From Sipunculus nudus (lineage: Eukaryota; Annelida; Sipuncula; Golfingiida; Sipunculidae), in the NCBI GenBank assembly GCA_026874595.1, contig CM049314.1:78975300-79039299 (forward strand): a stretch of 64,000 nucleotides of DNA, read 5' to 3'. A program made the translations under genes and the position numbers. The first letter of the stretch is position 1, and each line of letters begins with the position of its first letter. The notes under the pieces are model-generated. The model made no database searches. It was not told the origin of the DNA and saw only the letters and a program-made list of their open reading frames with translations. Of this stretch, positions 52,101-63,400 are shown piece by piece.

Positions 52101-53348
52101 AATCCACAACGTTACTTTTATAAAGTATCAGAATTTTCTATTTCTGATTTTGCTTAAACGATTTAACCCTTAAATTTTAGATTCACCTTCACTGACACGT
52201 GCAATTATATAGCCAGGGAAGCAGTCTGTGTCCCTATGGGTCATATTCGTATATATTTATAGAAAAATGCTTAAATTGTGTGGTGTTTTCATCGTAAGCA
52301 AAGCATAAGCAAAGCGTAAACAAACTGTAAGCAAAGGAACTGTGTCTTCATAAATCCTTTTTGCAACTTATTTCTTAAGAAATAATGAATTACTCTTCTT
52401 CCCGGGTATCTATTTCTGTCGAACATGGTGCAAAACTGTAGAAAAATTGAGGTAAAATATGCAAAAGGGTCACCAAAATCCACAATGTTACTTTTTTAAA
52501 GTATCAGAATTTTCTATATCTGATTTTGCTTAAACGATTTTACCCTTAATTTTTAGATTCACCTTCACTGACAGGTGAAATTATATAGCCAGGGTTTCAG
52601 TCTGTGTCCCTATGGATCATATTTGTATATATTTATAGAAAAATGCGTAAGTTTTGAGGTGTTTTTACCGTAAGCAAAGCATAATCAAAGCGTAAGCAAA
52701 CTCTAAGCAAAGGAACTGTGTCTAGATAAATCCTTTTTACATATATTTTCTAAAGAAATAATGTATTATTCTACTTTTCTGTAATATAGTTCTGTCGAAC
52801 ATTGTGTTAAACTGTAGAAAAATTGAGCTAAAATATTCAAAAGGGTCTCAAAAATCCACAACGTTACTTTTATAAAGTATCAGAATTTTCTATTTCTGAT
52901 TTTGCTTAAACGATTTAACCCTAAAATTTTAGATTCACCTTCACTGACACGTGCAATTATATAGCCAGGGAAGCAGTCTGTGTCCCTATGGGCATATTCG
53001 TATATATTTATAGAAAAATGCTTAAATTGTGTGGTGTTTTCATCGTAAGCAAAGCATAAGCAAAGCGTAAACAAACTGTAAGCAAAGGAACTGTGTCTTC
53101 ATAAATCCTTTTTGCAACTTATTTCTTAAGAAATAATGAATTACTCTTCTTCCCGGGTATCTATTTCTGTCGAACATGGTGCAAAACTGTAGAAAAATTG
53201 AGGTAAAATATGCAAAAGGGTCACCAAAATCCACAATGTTACTTTTTTAAAGTATCAGAATTTTCTATATCTGATTTTGATTAAACGATTTAACCCTTAA
53301 ATTTTACATTTACCTTCACTGACACGTGCAATTATATAGCCAGGGAAG
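49101..53348. repeat. A/B dimer region (six dimers)
   Basis: Monomers begin at 49,227 (B), 49,603 (A), 49,979 (B), 50,355 (a), 50,720 (B), 51,095 (A), 51,471 (B), 51,846 (A), 52,222 (B), 52,598 (A) and 52,974 (B body, A end). This is the longest stretch of simple alternation in the window. The related stretch 62,252-64,000 lacks two dimers: matching continues at offset 12,400 from about 49,850 and at 11,649 from about 51,700, against 13,152 further left. Confidence 0.87.
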
Positions 53349-54833
53349 CAGTCTGTGTCCCTTTGGGTCATATTCGTATATATTTATAGAAAAATGCTTA
53401 AATTGTGTGGTGTTTTCATCGTAAGCAAAGCATAAGCAAAGCGTAAAGAAACCGTAAGCAAAGGAACTGTGTCTTCATAAATCCTTTTTGCATACATTTT
53501 CTTAAGAAATAATGTGTTATTCTACTTCCCGGGAATCTTTTTCTGTCGAATATGGTGCAAAACTGTAGAAAAATTGAGGCAAAAATATGCAAAAGGATTA
53601 AAAAATCCATAATTTCGCATTATGAAAGTAGCGGATTTTTATAATTGTGGTTTTGACTGAACAATTTTACCCATAATATTTAGATTCCTCATCACTTACA
53701 GGAACTTTTTTGTAGACAGGTAAACAGTCTGTGTCCCTATGGGTCATATTTGTGTGTATTTGTGGAAAAATGCTTAAATTGTGTAGTGTTTTTCATCGTA
53801 AGCAAAGCATAAGCAGAGAATAAGCAAACTGTAAGCAAAAGAGCTGTGTCTTGATAAATCCTTTTTGCATCTGTTTTCTGAAGAAATAATGTATTATTCT
53901 ACTTCCCGGGAATATATTTCTGTCGAAAACGGTGCAAAACTGTAGAAAAATTGAGGTAAAATATACAAAAGGTTCACAAAAATCCACAATGTCACTCTTA
54001 TAACGTTTCATAATTTTCTATTTCTGAATTTGATTGAACAATTTTGCCCTTAATATTTAGATTCCTGATCACTAACAGGAACTATTTTGTAGCCAGGTAA
54101 ACAGTCTGTGTCCCCATGGGTTATATTCGTATATATTTATAGAAAAATGCTCAAATTGTGTGGTGTTTTCATCGTAAGCAAAGCATAAGCAAAGCACAAG
54201 CAAACTGTAAGCAAAGGAATTGTGTCTTGATAAATCCTTTTTGCAAATATTTTCAGAAGAAATAATGTATTATTTGACTTTCAGGGAACCTATTTCTGTC
54301 GAATATGGTGCAAAACTGTAGAAAAATTAAGATGAAATATGCAAAAGGATCACAAAAATCCATAATGTAACTTTAAGAAAGTAGCGGATTTTTATAATTG
54401 TGGTTTTGATTGAACAATTTTACCCTTAATATTTAGATTCCTGATCACTTACAGGAAATATTTTGTAGCCAGGTAAACAGGTTGTGTCCCTTTGGGTCAT
54501 ATTTGTTTGTATTTCTAGAAAAATGCTTAAATTGTGTGGTGTTTTATCGTGAGCAAAGCATAAGCAAAGAATAAGCAAACTGTAAGCAAAGGAACTGTGT
54601 CTTCATAAATCCTTCTTGCTACTTACTTCTTAAGAAATAATGAATTACTCTTCTTCCCGGGTATCTATTTCTGTCGAACATGGTGCAAAACTGTAGAAAA
54701 ATTCAGGTAAAATATGCAAAAGGGTCATCAAAATCCACAATGTTACTTTTTTAAAGTATCAGAATTTTCTATATCTGATTTTGCTTAAACGATTTTACCC
54801 TTAATTTTTAGATTCACCTTCACTGACAGGTGA
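52760..54833. repeat. Six-monomer duplication, first copy (offset 2,255 bp)
   Basis: The order B/A hybrid-C-D-E-B(F-like)-A is repeated at 55,015-57,088. Shared rare variants are ccctatgrgcatattcg (one T lost), gtgtagtgtttttcatc (one T gained), aagcagagaataagc, aagcacaagcaaac, tttcataattttc, tatttctagaaaaatg and attcaggtaaaat. Monomers begin at 52,974, 53,349, 53,725 (377 bp), 54,102 and 54,478. Differences include ctcaaattg here against cttaaattg, cttacttctt against cttatttctt, and ggcatatt against agcatatt. Confidence 0.88.
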
Positions 54834-55014
54834 AATTCTATAGACAGGGATTCAGTCTGTGTCCCTATGGGTCATATTTGTATATATTTATAGAAAAATG
54901 CGAAAGTTTTGAGGTGTTTTCACCGTAAGCAAAGCATAATCAAAGCGTATGCAAACTCTAAGCAAAGGAACTGTGTCTAGATAAATCCTTTTTACATCTA
55001 TTTTCTAAAGAAAT

Positions 55015-57088
55015 AATGTATTATTCTACTTTTCTGTAATATAGTTCTGTCGAACATTGTGTTAAACTGTAGAAAAATTGAGCTAAAATATTCAAAAGGG
55101 TCTCAAAAATCCACAACGTTACTTTTATAAAGTATCAGAATTTTCTATTTCTGATTTTGCTTAAACGATTTAACCCTTAAATTTTAGATTCACCTTCACT
55201 GACACGTGCAATTATATAGCCAGGGAAGCAGTCTGTGTCCCTATGAGCATATTCGTATATATTTATAGAAAAATGCTTAAATTGTGTGGTGTTTTCATCG
55301 TAAGCAAAGCATAAGCAAAGCGTAAACAAACTGTAAGCAAAGGAACTGTGTCTTCATAAATCCTTTTTGCAACTTATTTCTTAAGAAATAATGAATTACT
55401 CTTCTTCCCGGGTATCTATTTCTGTCGAACATAGTGCAAAACTGTAGAAAAATTGAGGTAAAATATGCAAAAGGGTCACCAAAATCCACAATGTTACTTT
55501 TTTAAAGTATCAGAATTTTCTATATCTGATTTTGATTAAACGATTTAACCCTTAAATTTTACATTCACCTTCACTGACACGTGCAATTATATAGCCAGGG
55601 AAGCAGTCTGTGTCCCTTTGGGTCATATTCGTATATATTTATAGAAAAATGCTTAAATTGTGTGGTGTTTTCATCGTAAGCAAAGCATAAGCAAAGCGTA
55701 AACAAACCGTAAGCAAAGGAACTGTGTCTTCATAAATCCTTTTTGCATACATTTTCTTAAGAAATAATGTGTTATTCTACTTCCCGGGAAACTTTTTCTG
55801 TCGAATATGGTGCAAAACTGTAGAAAAATTGAGGCAAAAATATACAAAAGGATTAAAAAATCCATAATTTCGCATTATGAAAGTAGCGGATTTTTATAAT
55901 TGTGGTTTTGACTGAACAATTTTACCCATAATATTTAGATTCCTCATCACTTACAGGAACTTTTTTGTAGACAGGTAAACAGTCTGTGTCCCTATGGGTC
56001 ATATTTGTGTGTATTTGTGGAAAAATGCTTAAATTGTGTAGTGTTTTTCATCGTAAGCAAAGCATAAGCAGAGAATAAGCAAACTGTAAGCAAAAGAGCT
56101 GTGTCTTGATAAATCCTTTTTGCATCTGTTTTCTGAAGAAATAATGTATTATTCTACTTCCCGGGAATATATTTCTGTCGAAAACGGTGCAAAACTGTAG
56201 AAAAATTGAGGTAAAATATACAAAAGGTTCACAAAAATCCACAATGTCACTCTTATAACGTTTCATAATTTTCTATTTCTGAATTTGATTGAACAATTTT
56301 GCCCTTAATATTTAGATTCCTGATCACTAACAGGAACTATTTTGTAGCCAGGTAAACAGTCTGTGTCCCCATGGGTTATATTCGTATATATTTATAGAAA
56401 AATGCTTAAATTGTGTGGTGTTTTCATCGTAAGCAAAGCATAAGCAAAGCACAAGCAAACTGTAAGCAAAGGAATTGTGTCTTGATAAATCCTTTTTGCA
56501 AATATTTTCAGAAGAAATAATGTATTATTTGACTTTCAGGGAACCTATTTCTGTCGAATATGGTGCAAAACTGTAGAAAAATTAAGATGAAATATGCAAA
56601 AGGATCACAAAAATCCATAATGTAACTTTAAGAAAGTAGCGGATTTTTATAATTGTGGTTTTGATTGAACAATTTTACCCTTAATATTTAGATTCATGAT
56701 CACTTACAGGAAATATTTTGTAGCCAGGTAAACAGGTTGTGTCCCTTTGGGTCATATTTGTTTGTATTTCTAGAAAAATGCTTAAATTGTGTGGTGTTTT
56801 ATCGTGAGCAAAGCATAAGCAAAGAATAAGCAAACTGTAAGCAAAGGAACTGTGTCTTCATAAATCCTTCTTGCTACTTATTTCTTAAGAAATAATGAAT
56901 TACTCTTCTTCCCGGGTATCTATTTCTGTCGAACATGGTGCAAAACTGTAGAAAAATTCAGGTAAAATATGCAAAAGGGTCATCAAAATCCACAATGTTA
57001 CTTTTTTAAAGTATCAGAATTTTCTATATCTGATTTTGCTTAAACGATTTTACCCTTAATTTTTAGATTCACCTTCACTGACAGGTGA
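55015..57088. repeat. Six-monomer duplication, second copy (offset 2,255 bp)
   Basis: This is the partner of 52,760-54,833; monomers begin at 55,229, 55,604, 55,980 (377 bp), 56,357 and 56,733. The match stops in the right end of the B-like monomer (ggtgaaattatatagccagg here against ggtgaaattctatagacagg). Private changes include gggaaactttttctg and agattcatgatc. Confidence 0.88.
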
Positions 57089-60000
57089 AATTATATAGCC
57101 AGGGAACCAGTCTGTGTCCCTATGGGTCATATTTGTATATATTTATAGAAAAATGCGTAAGTTTTGAGGTGTTTTCACCGTAAGCAAAGCATAAGCAAAC
57201 TCTAAGCAAAGGAACTGTGTCTTGATAAATCCTTTTTACATCTATTTTCTAAAGAAATAATGTATTATTCTACTTTTCTGTAATATAGTTCTGTCGAATA
57301 TTGTGTTAATCTGTAGAAAAATTGAGCTGAAATATTCAAAAGGGTCACAAAAATCCACAACGTTACTTTTATAAAGTATCAGAATTTTCTATTTCTGATT
57401 TTGCTTAAACGATTTAACCCTTAAATTTTACATTCGCCTTCACTGACACGTGCAATTATATAGCCAGGGAAGCAGTCTGTGTCCCTATGGGTCATATTCG
57501 TATATATTTATAGAAAAATGCTTAAATTGTGTGGTGTTTTCATCGTAAGCAAAGCATAAGCAAAGCGTAAACAAACCGTAAGCAAAGGAACTGTGTCTTC
57601 ATAAATCCTTTTTGCATACATTTTCTTAAGAAATAATGTGTTATTCTACTTCCCGGGAATCTTTTTCTGTCGAATATGGTGCAAAAATGTAGAAAAATTG
57701 AGGCAAAAATATGCAAAAGGATTAAAAAATCCATAATTTCGCATTATGAAAGTAGCGGATTTTTATAATTGTGGTTTTGACTGAACAATTTTACCCATAA
57801 TATTTAGATTCCTCATCATTTACAGGAACTTTTTTGTAGACAGGTAAACAGTCTGTGTCCCTATGGGTCATATTTGTGTGTATTTGTGGAAAAATGCTTA
57901 AATTGTGTGGTGTTTTCATCGTAAGCAAAGCATAAGCAAAGAATAAGCAAACTGTAAGCATAAGAACTGTGTCTCGATAAATCCTTTTTGCATCTATTTT
58001 CTGAAGAAATAATGTATTATTCTACTTCCCGGGAATCTAATTCTGTCGAAAATGGTGCAAAATTGTAGAAAAGTTGAAGTAAAATATGCAAAAGGTTCAC
58101 AAAAATCCAAAATGTCACTCTTATAACGTTTCAGAATTTTCTATTTCTGAATTTGATTGAACAATTTTGCCCTTAATATTTAGATTCCTGATCACAAACA
58201 GGAACTATTTTGTTGCTAGGTAAACAGTCTGTGTCCCCATGGGTTATATTCGTATATATTTAAAGAAAAATGCTTAAATTGTGTGGTGTTTTCATCGTAA
58301 GCAAAGCATAAGCAAAGCGTAAGCAAACTGTAAGCAAAGGAACTGTATCTTGATAAATCCTTTTTGCAACTATTTTCAGAAGAAGTAATGTATTATTCGA
58401 CATTCAGAGAATGTATTTCTGTCGAATATGGTGCAAACTGAGGTAAAATATGCAAAAGGATAAAAGAATCCATAATGTCACTTTAAGAAAGTAGCGGATT
58501 TTTATAATTGTGGTTTTGATTGAACAATTTTACCCTTAATATTTAGATTCCTGATCACTAACAGGAAATATTTTGTAGCCAGGCAAACAGGTTGTGTCCC
58601 TTTGGGTCATATTTGTGTGTATTTGTAGAAAAATGCTTAAATTGTGTGGTGTTTTATCGTGAGCAAAGCATAAGCAAAGAATAAGCAAACTGTAAGCAAA
58701 GGAACTGTGTCTTCATAAATCCTTTTGCAACCTGTTTCTTAAGAAATAATGAATTACTCTTCTTCCCGGATATCTATTTTTGTCGAACATGGTGCAACAC
58801 TGTAGAAAAAATGAGGTAAAATATGCAAAAGGGTCACCAAAATCCACAATGTTACTTTTTTAAAGTATCAGAATTTTTTATATCTGATTTTGCTTAAACG
58901 ATTTTACCCTTATTTTTTAGATTCACCTTCACTGACAGGTGCAATTATATAGCCAGGGAACCAGTCTGTGTTCCTATGGGTCATATTTGTATATATTTAT
59001 AGAAAAATGCGTAAGTTTTGAGGTGTTTTCACCGTAAGCAAAGCATAAGCAAAGCGTAAGCAAACTCTAAGCAAAGGAACTGTGTCTTGATAAATCCTTT
59101 TTACATCTATTTTCTAAAGAAATAATGTATTATTCTACTTTTCTGTAATAAAGTTCTGTCGAATATTGTATTAAACTGTAGAAAAATTGAGCTAAAATAT
59201 TCAAAAGGGTCACAAAAATCCACAACGTTACTTTTATAAAGTATCTGAATTTTCTATTTCTGATTTTGCTTAAACGATTTAACCCTTAAATTTTACATTC
59301 ACCTTCACTGACACGTGCAAATATATAGCCAGGGAAGCAGTCTGTGTCCCTATGGGTCATATTCGTATATATTTATAGAAAAATGCTTAAATTGTGTGGT
59401 GTTTTCATCGTAAGCAAAGCATAAGCAAAGAATAAGCAAACTGTGAGCAAAAGAACTGTGTCTTGATAAATCCTTTTTGCATCTATTTTCTGAAGAAATA
59501 ATGTATTATTCTTCTTCCCGGGAATCTATTTCTGTCGAAAACGGTGCAAAACTGTAGAAAAATTGAGGTAAAATATGCAAAAGGTTCACAAAAATCCATA
59601 ATGTCACTCTTATAACGTTTCAGAATTTTCTATTTCTGAATTTGATTAAACAATTTTGCCCTTAATATTTAGATTCCTGATCACTAACAGGAACTATTTT
59701 GTAGCCAGGTTAACAGTCTGTGTCCCCATGGGTCATATTCGTATATATTTATAGAAAAATGCTTAAATTGTGTGGTGTTTTCATCGTAAGCAAAGCATAA
59801 GCAAAGCGTAAGCAAACTGTAAGCAAAGGAACTATGTCTTGATAAATCCTTTTTGCAACTATTTTCAGAAGAAATAATTTATTATTTGACTTTTTGGGAA
59901 CCTATTCCTGTCGAATATGGTGCACAACTGTAGAAAAATTAAGATGAAATATGCAAAAGGATCACAAAAATCCATAATGTAACTTTAAGAAAGTAGCGGA

Positions 60001-60361
60001 TTTTTATAAATGTGGTTTTGATTGAACAATTTTACCCTTAATATTTACATTCCTGATCACTAACAGGAAATATTTTGTAGCCAGGTAAACAGGTTGTGTC
60101 CCTTTGGGTCATATCTGTGTGTATTTGTAGAAAAATGCTTAAATTGTGTGGTGTTTTATCGTGAGCAAAGCATAAGCAAAAAATAAGCAAACTGTAAGCA
60201 AAGAAACTGTGTCTTCATAAATCCTTTTTGCTACTTATTTCTTAAGAAATAATGAATTACTCTTCTTCCCGGGTATCTATTTCTGTCGAACATGGTGCAA
60301 AACTGTAGAAAAATTGAGGTAAAATATGCAAAAGGGTCACCAAAATCCATAATTTTACTTT
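57089..60361. repeat. a-C-D-E-F-A-D'-E'-B' block
   Basis: Monomers begin at 57,108 (a), 57,473 (C), 57,849 (D), 58,225 (E with a foreign patch, 363 bp), 58,588 (F), 58,962 (A), 59,338 (D'), 59,714 (E') and 60,090 (B' start, 358 bp). The order follows the second half of the 20-monomer unit (35,682-39,051) at a changing offset. This is the best-preserved copy of that half outside 31,801-46,792. Private changes include attcgccttc, gcataagaactg, gttgaagtaaaat and catatctgtgtg. Confidence 0.85.
58390..58510. repeat. G-type patch inside an E monomer, with 13-bp deletion
   Basis: The monomer 58,225-58,587 is E on both sides (ttcagaagaagtaatgtatt on the left; gaaatattttgtagccaggc on the right). Between them it reads as G: attcgacattcagagaatg, then ggataaaagaatccataatg, then tcactttaagaaag. 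Within this patch ggtgcaaactgaggtaaaat lacks 13 bases that other monomers have between gcaaaactg and gaggtaaa. The monomer is 363 rather than 376 bp. Confidence 0.85.
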
Positions 60362-60470
60362 TTTAAAGTATCAAGTATCAAGAACAATTTTACCCTTAAT
60401 ATTTACATTCCTGATCACTAACAGGAACTTTTTTGTAGCCAGGTAAACAGTCTGTGTCCCCATGGGTCAT
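60362..60470. repeat. Irregular junction between B' and G/A sequence
   Basis: At 60,367-60,390 the B' sequence stops inside inverted repeat I: aaagtatcaagtatcaagaa contains AGTATCA twice in a row, followed by caattttacccttaatattt of a G-type right part. About 25 bases normally found here are missing. Some 75 bp further on, ccccatgggtcatatttg joins a G/H landmark to an A-type start. The monomer is 358 bp, outside all other length classes. The second join is where the 13,152-bp-offset match to 47,310 begins. Confidence 0.87.
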
Positions 60471-63400
60471 ATTTGTATATATTTATAGAAAAATGCGTAA
60501 GTTTTGAGGGGTTTTCACCGTAAGCAAAGCATAAGCAAAGCGTAAGAAAACTCTAAGCAAAGGAACTGTGTCTTGATAAATCCTTTTTACATCTATTTTC
60601 TAAAGAAATAATGTATTATTCTACTTTTCTGTAATATAGTTCTGTCGAATATTGTATTAAACTGTAGAAAAATTGAGCTAAAATATTCAAAAGGGTCACA
60701 AAAATCCACAACGTTACTTTTATAAAGTATCAGAATTTTCTATTTCTGATTTTGCTTAAACGATTTAACCCTTAAATTTTACATTCACCTTTACTGACAC
60801 GTCCAAATATATAGCCAGGGAAGCAGTCTGTGTCCCTATGGGTCATATTCGTATATGTTTATAGAGAAATGCTTAAATTGTGTGGTGTTTTCATCGTAAG
60901 CAAAGCATAAGCAAAGAATAAGCAAATTGTAAGCAAAAGAACTGTGTCTTGATAAATCCTTTTTGCATCTATTTTCTGAAGAAATAATGTATTATTCTAC
61001 TTCCCGGGAATCTATTTCTGTCGAAAACGGTGCCAAACTGTAGAAAAATTGAGGTAAAATATGCAAAAGGTTCACAAAAATCCATAATGTCACTCTTATA
61101 ACGTTTCAGAATTTTCTATTTCTGAATTTGATTAAACAATTTTGCACTTAATATTTAGATTCCTGATCACTAACAGGAACTATTTTGTAGCCAGGTAAAC
61201 AGTCTGTGTCCCCATGGGTTATATTCGTATATATTTATAGAAAAATGCTTAAATTGTGTGGTGTTTTCATCGTAAGCAAAGCATAAGCAAAGCGTAAGCA
61301 AACTGTAAGCAAAGGAATTGTGTCTTGATAAATACTTTTGCAACTATTTTCAGAAGAAAAAATGTATTATTTGACTTTCAGTGAACCTATTTCTGTCGAA
61401 TATGGTGCAAAACTGTAAAAAAATTAAGATGAAATATGCAAAAGGATAAAAAAAATCCATAATGTAACTTCAAGAAAGTAGCGGATTTTTATAATTCTGG
61501 TTTTGATTGAACAATTTTACCCTTAATATTTAGATTCCTGATCACTAACAGGAAATATTTTGTAGCCAGGTAAACAGGTTGTGTCCCTTTGGGTCATATT
61601 TGTTTGTATTTGTAGAAAAATGCTTAAATTGTGTGGTGTTTTTTCGTGAGCAAAGCATAAGTAAAGAATAAGCAAACTGTAAGCAAAGGAACTGTGTCTT
61701 CATAAATCCATAAGCAAAGCGTAAGCAAACTGTAAGCAAAGGAACTGTGTCTTCATAAATCCTTTTTGCAACTTATTTCTTAAGAAATAATGAATTACTC
61801 TTCTTCCCGGGTATCTATTTCTGTCGAACATGGTGCAAAACTGTAGAAAAATTGAGGTAAAATATGCAAAAGGGTCTCCAAAATCCACAATGTTACTTTT
61901 TTAAAGTATCAGAATTTTCTATATCTGATTTTGCTTAAACGATTTTACCCTTAATTTTTAGATTCACCTTCACTGACAGGTGAAATTATATAGCAAGGGA
62001 ACAAGTCTGTGTCCCTATGGGTCATATTTGTATATATTTATAGAAAAATGCGTAAGTTTTGAGGTGTTTTCACCGTAAGCAAAGCATAATCAAAGCGTAA
62101 GCAAACTCTAAGCAAAGGAACTGTGTCTAGATAAATCCTTTTTACATCTATTTTCTAAAGAAATAATGTATTATTCTACTTTTCTGTAATATAGTTCTGT
62201 CGAACATTGTGTTAAACTGTAGAAAAATTGAGCAAAAATATTCAAAAGGGTCTCAAAAATCCACAACGTTACTTTTATAAAATATCAGAATTTTCTATTT
62301 CTGATTTTGCTTAAACGATTTAACCCTTAAATTTTAGATTCACCTTCACTGACACGTGCAATTATATAGCCAGGGAAGCAGTCTGTGTCCCTATGGGTCA
62401 TATTCGTATATATTTATAGAAAAATGCTTAAATTGTGTGGTGTTTTCATCGTAAGCAAAGCATAAGCAAAGCGTAAACAAACTGTAAGCAAAGGAACTGT
62501 GTCTTCATAAATCCTTTTTGCAACTTATTTCTTAAGAAATAATGAATTACTCTTCTTCCCGGGTATCTATTTCTGTCGAACATGGTGCAAAACTGTAGAA
62601 AAATTGAGGTAAAATATGCAAAAGGGTCACCAAAATCCACAATGTTACTTTTTTAAAGTATCAGAATTTTCTATATCTGATTTTGATTAAACGATTTTAC
62701 CCTTAATTTTTAGATTCACCTTCACTGACAGGTGAAATTATATAGCCAGGGAACCAGTCCGTGTCCCTATGGGTCATATTTGTATATATTTATAGAAAAA
62801 TGCGTAAGTTTTGAGGTGTTTTCACCGTAAGCAAAGCATAAGCAAACTCTAAGCAAAGGAACTGTGTCTTGATAAATCCTTTTTACATCTATTTTCTAAA
62901 GAAATAATGTATTATTCTACTTTTCTGTAATATAGTTCTGTCGAATATTGTGTTAATCTGTAGAAAAATTGAGCTAAAATATTCAAAAGGGTCACAAAAA
63001 TCCACAACGTTATTTTTATAAAGTATCAGAATTTTCTATTTCTGATTTTGCTTAAACGATTTAACCCTTAAATTTTACATTCACCTTCACTGACACGTGC
63101 AATTATATAGCCAGGGAAGCAGTCTGTGTCCCTTTGGGTCATATTCGTATATATTTATAGAAAAATGCTTAAATTGTGTGGTGTTTTATCGTGAGCAAAG
63201 CATAAGCAAAGAATAAGCAAACTGTAAGCAAAGGAACTGTGTCTTCATAAATCCTTTTTGCTACTTATTTCTTAAGAAATAATGAATTACTCATCTTCCC
63301 GGGTATCTATTTCTGTCTACCATGGTGCAAAACTGTAGAAAAATTGAGGGAAAATATGCAAAAGGGTCACCAAAATCCACAATTTTACTTTTTTAAAGTA

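Noticed and set aside
60362-60470. Site of a transposon excision footprint
   Set aside because: The doubled AGTATCA could be read as a target-site duplication, but the sequence on either side belongs to different monomer types and about 25 bases are missing, which fits a deletion junction better.
922-62640. Many minus-strand open frames of 62-104 codons with nearly the same translation, and one plus-strand frame at 50,839-51,030
   Set aside because: They recur once per monomer because the DNA recurs. They are short, have no recognisable domain, sit on the complement of the 11-bp subrepeats (which gives the repeated Leu/Cys/Phe-rich end), and are broken in many copies and absent from type A. 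Nothing suggests selection on the protein.
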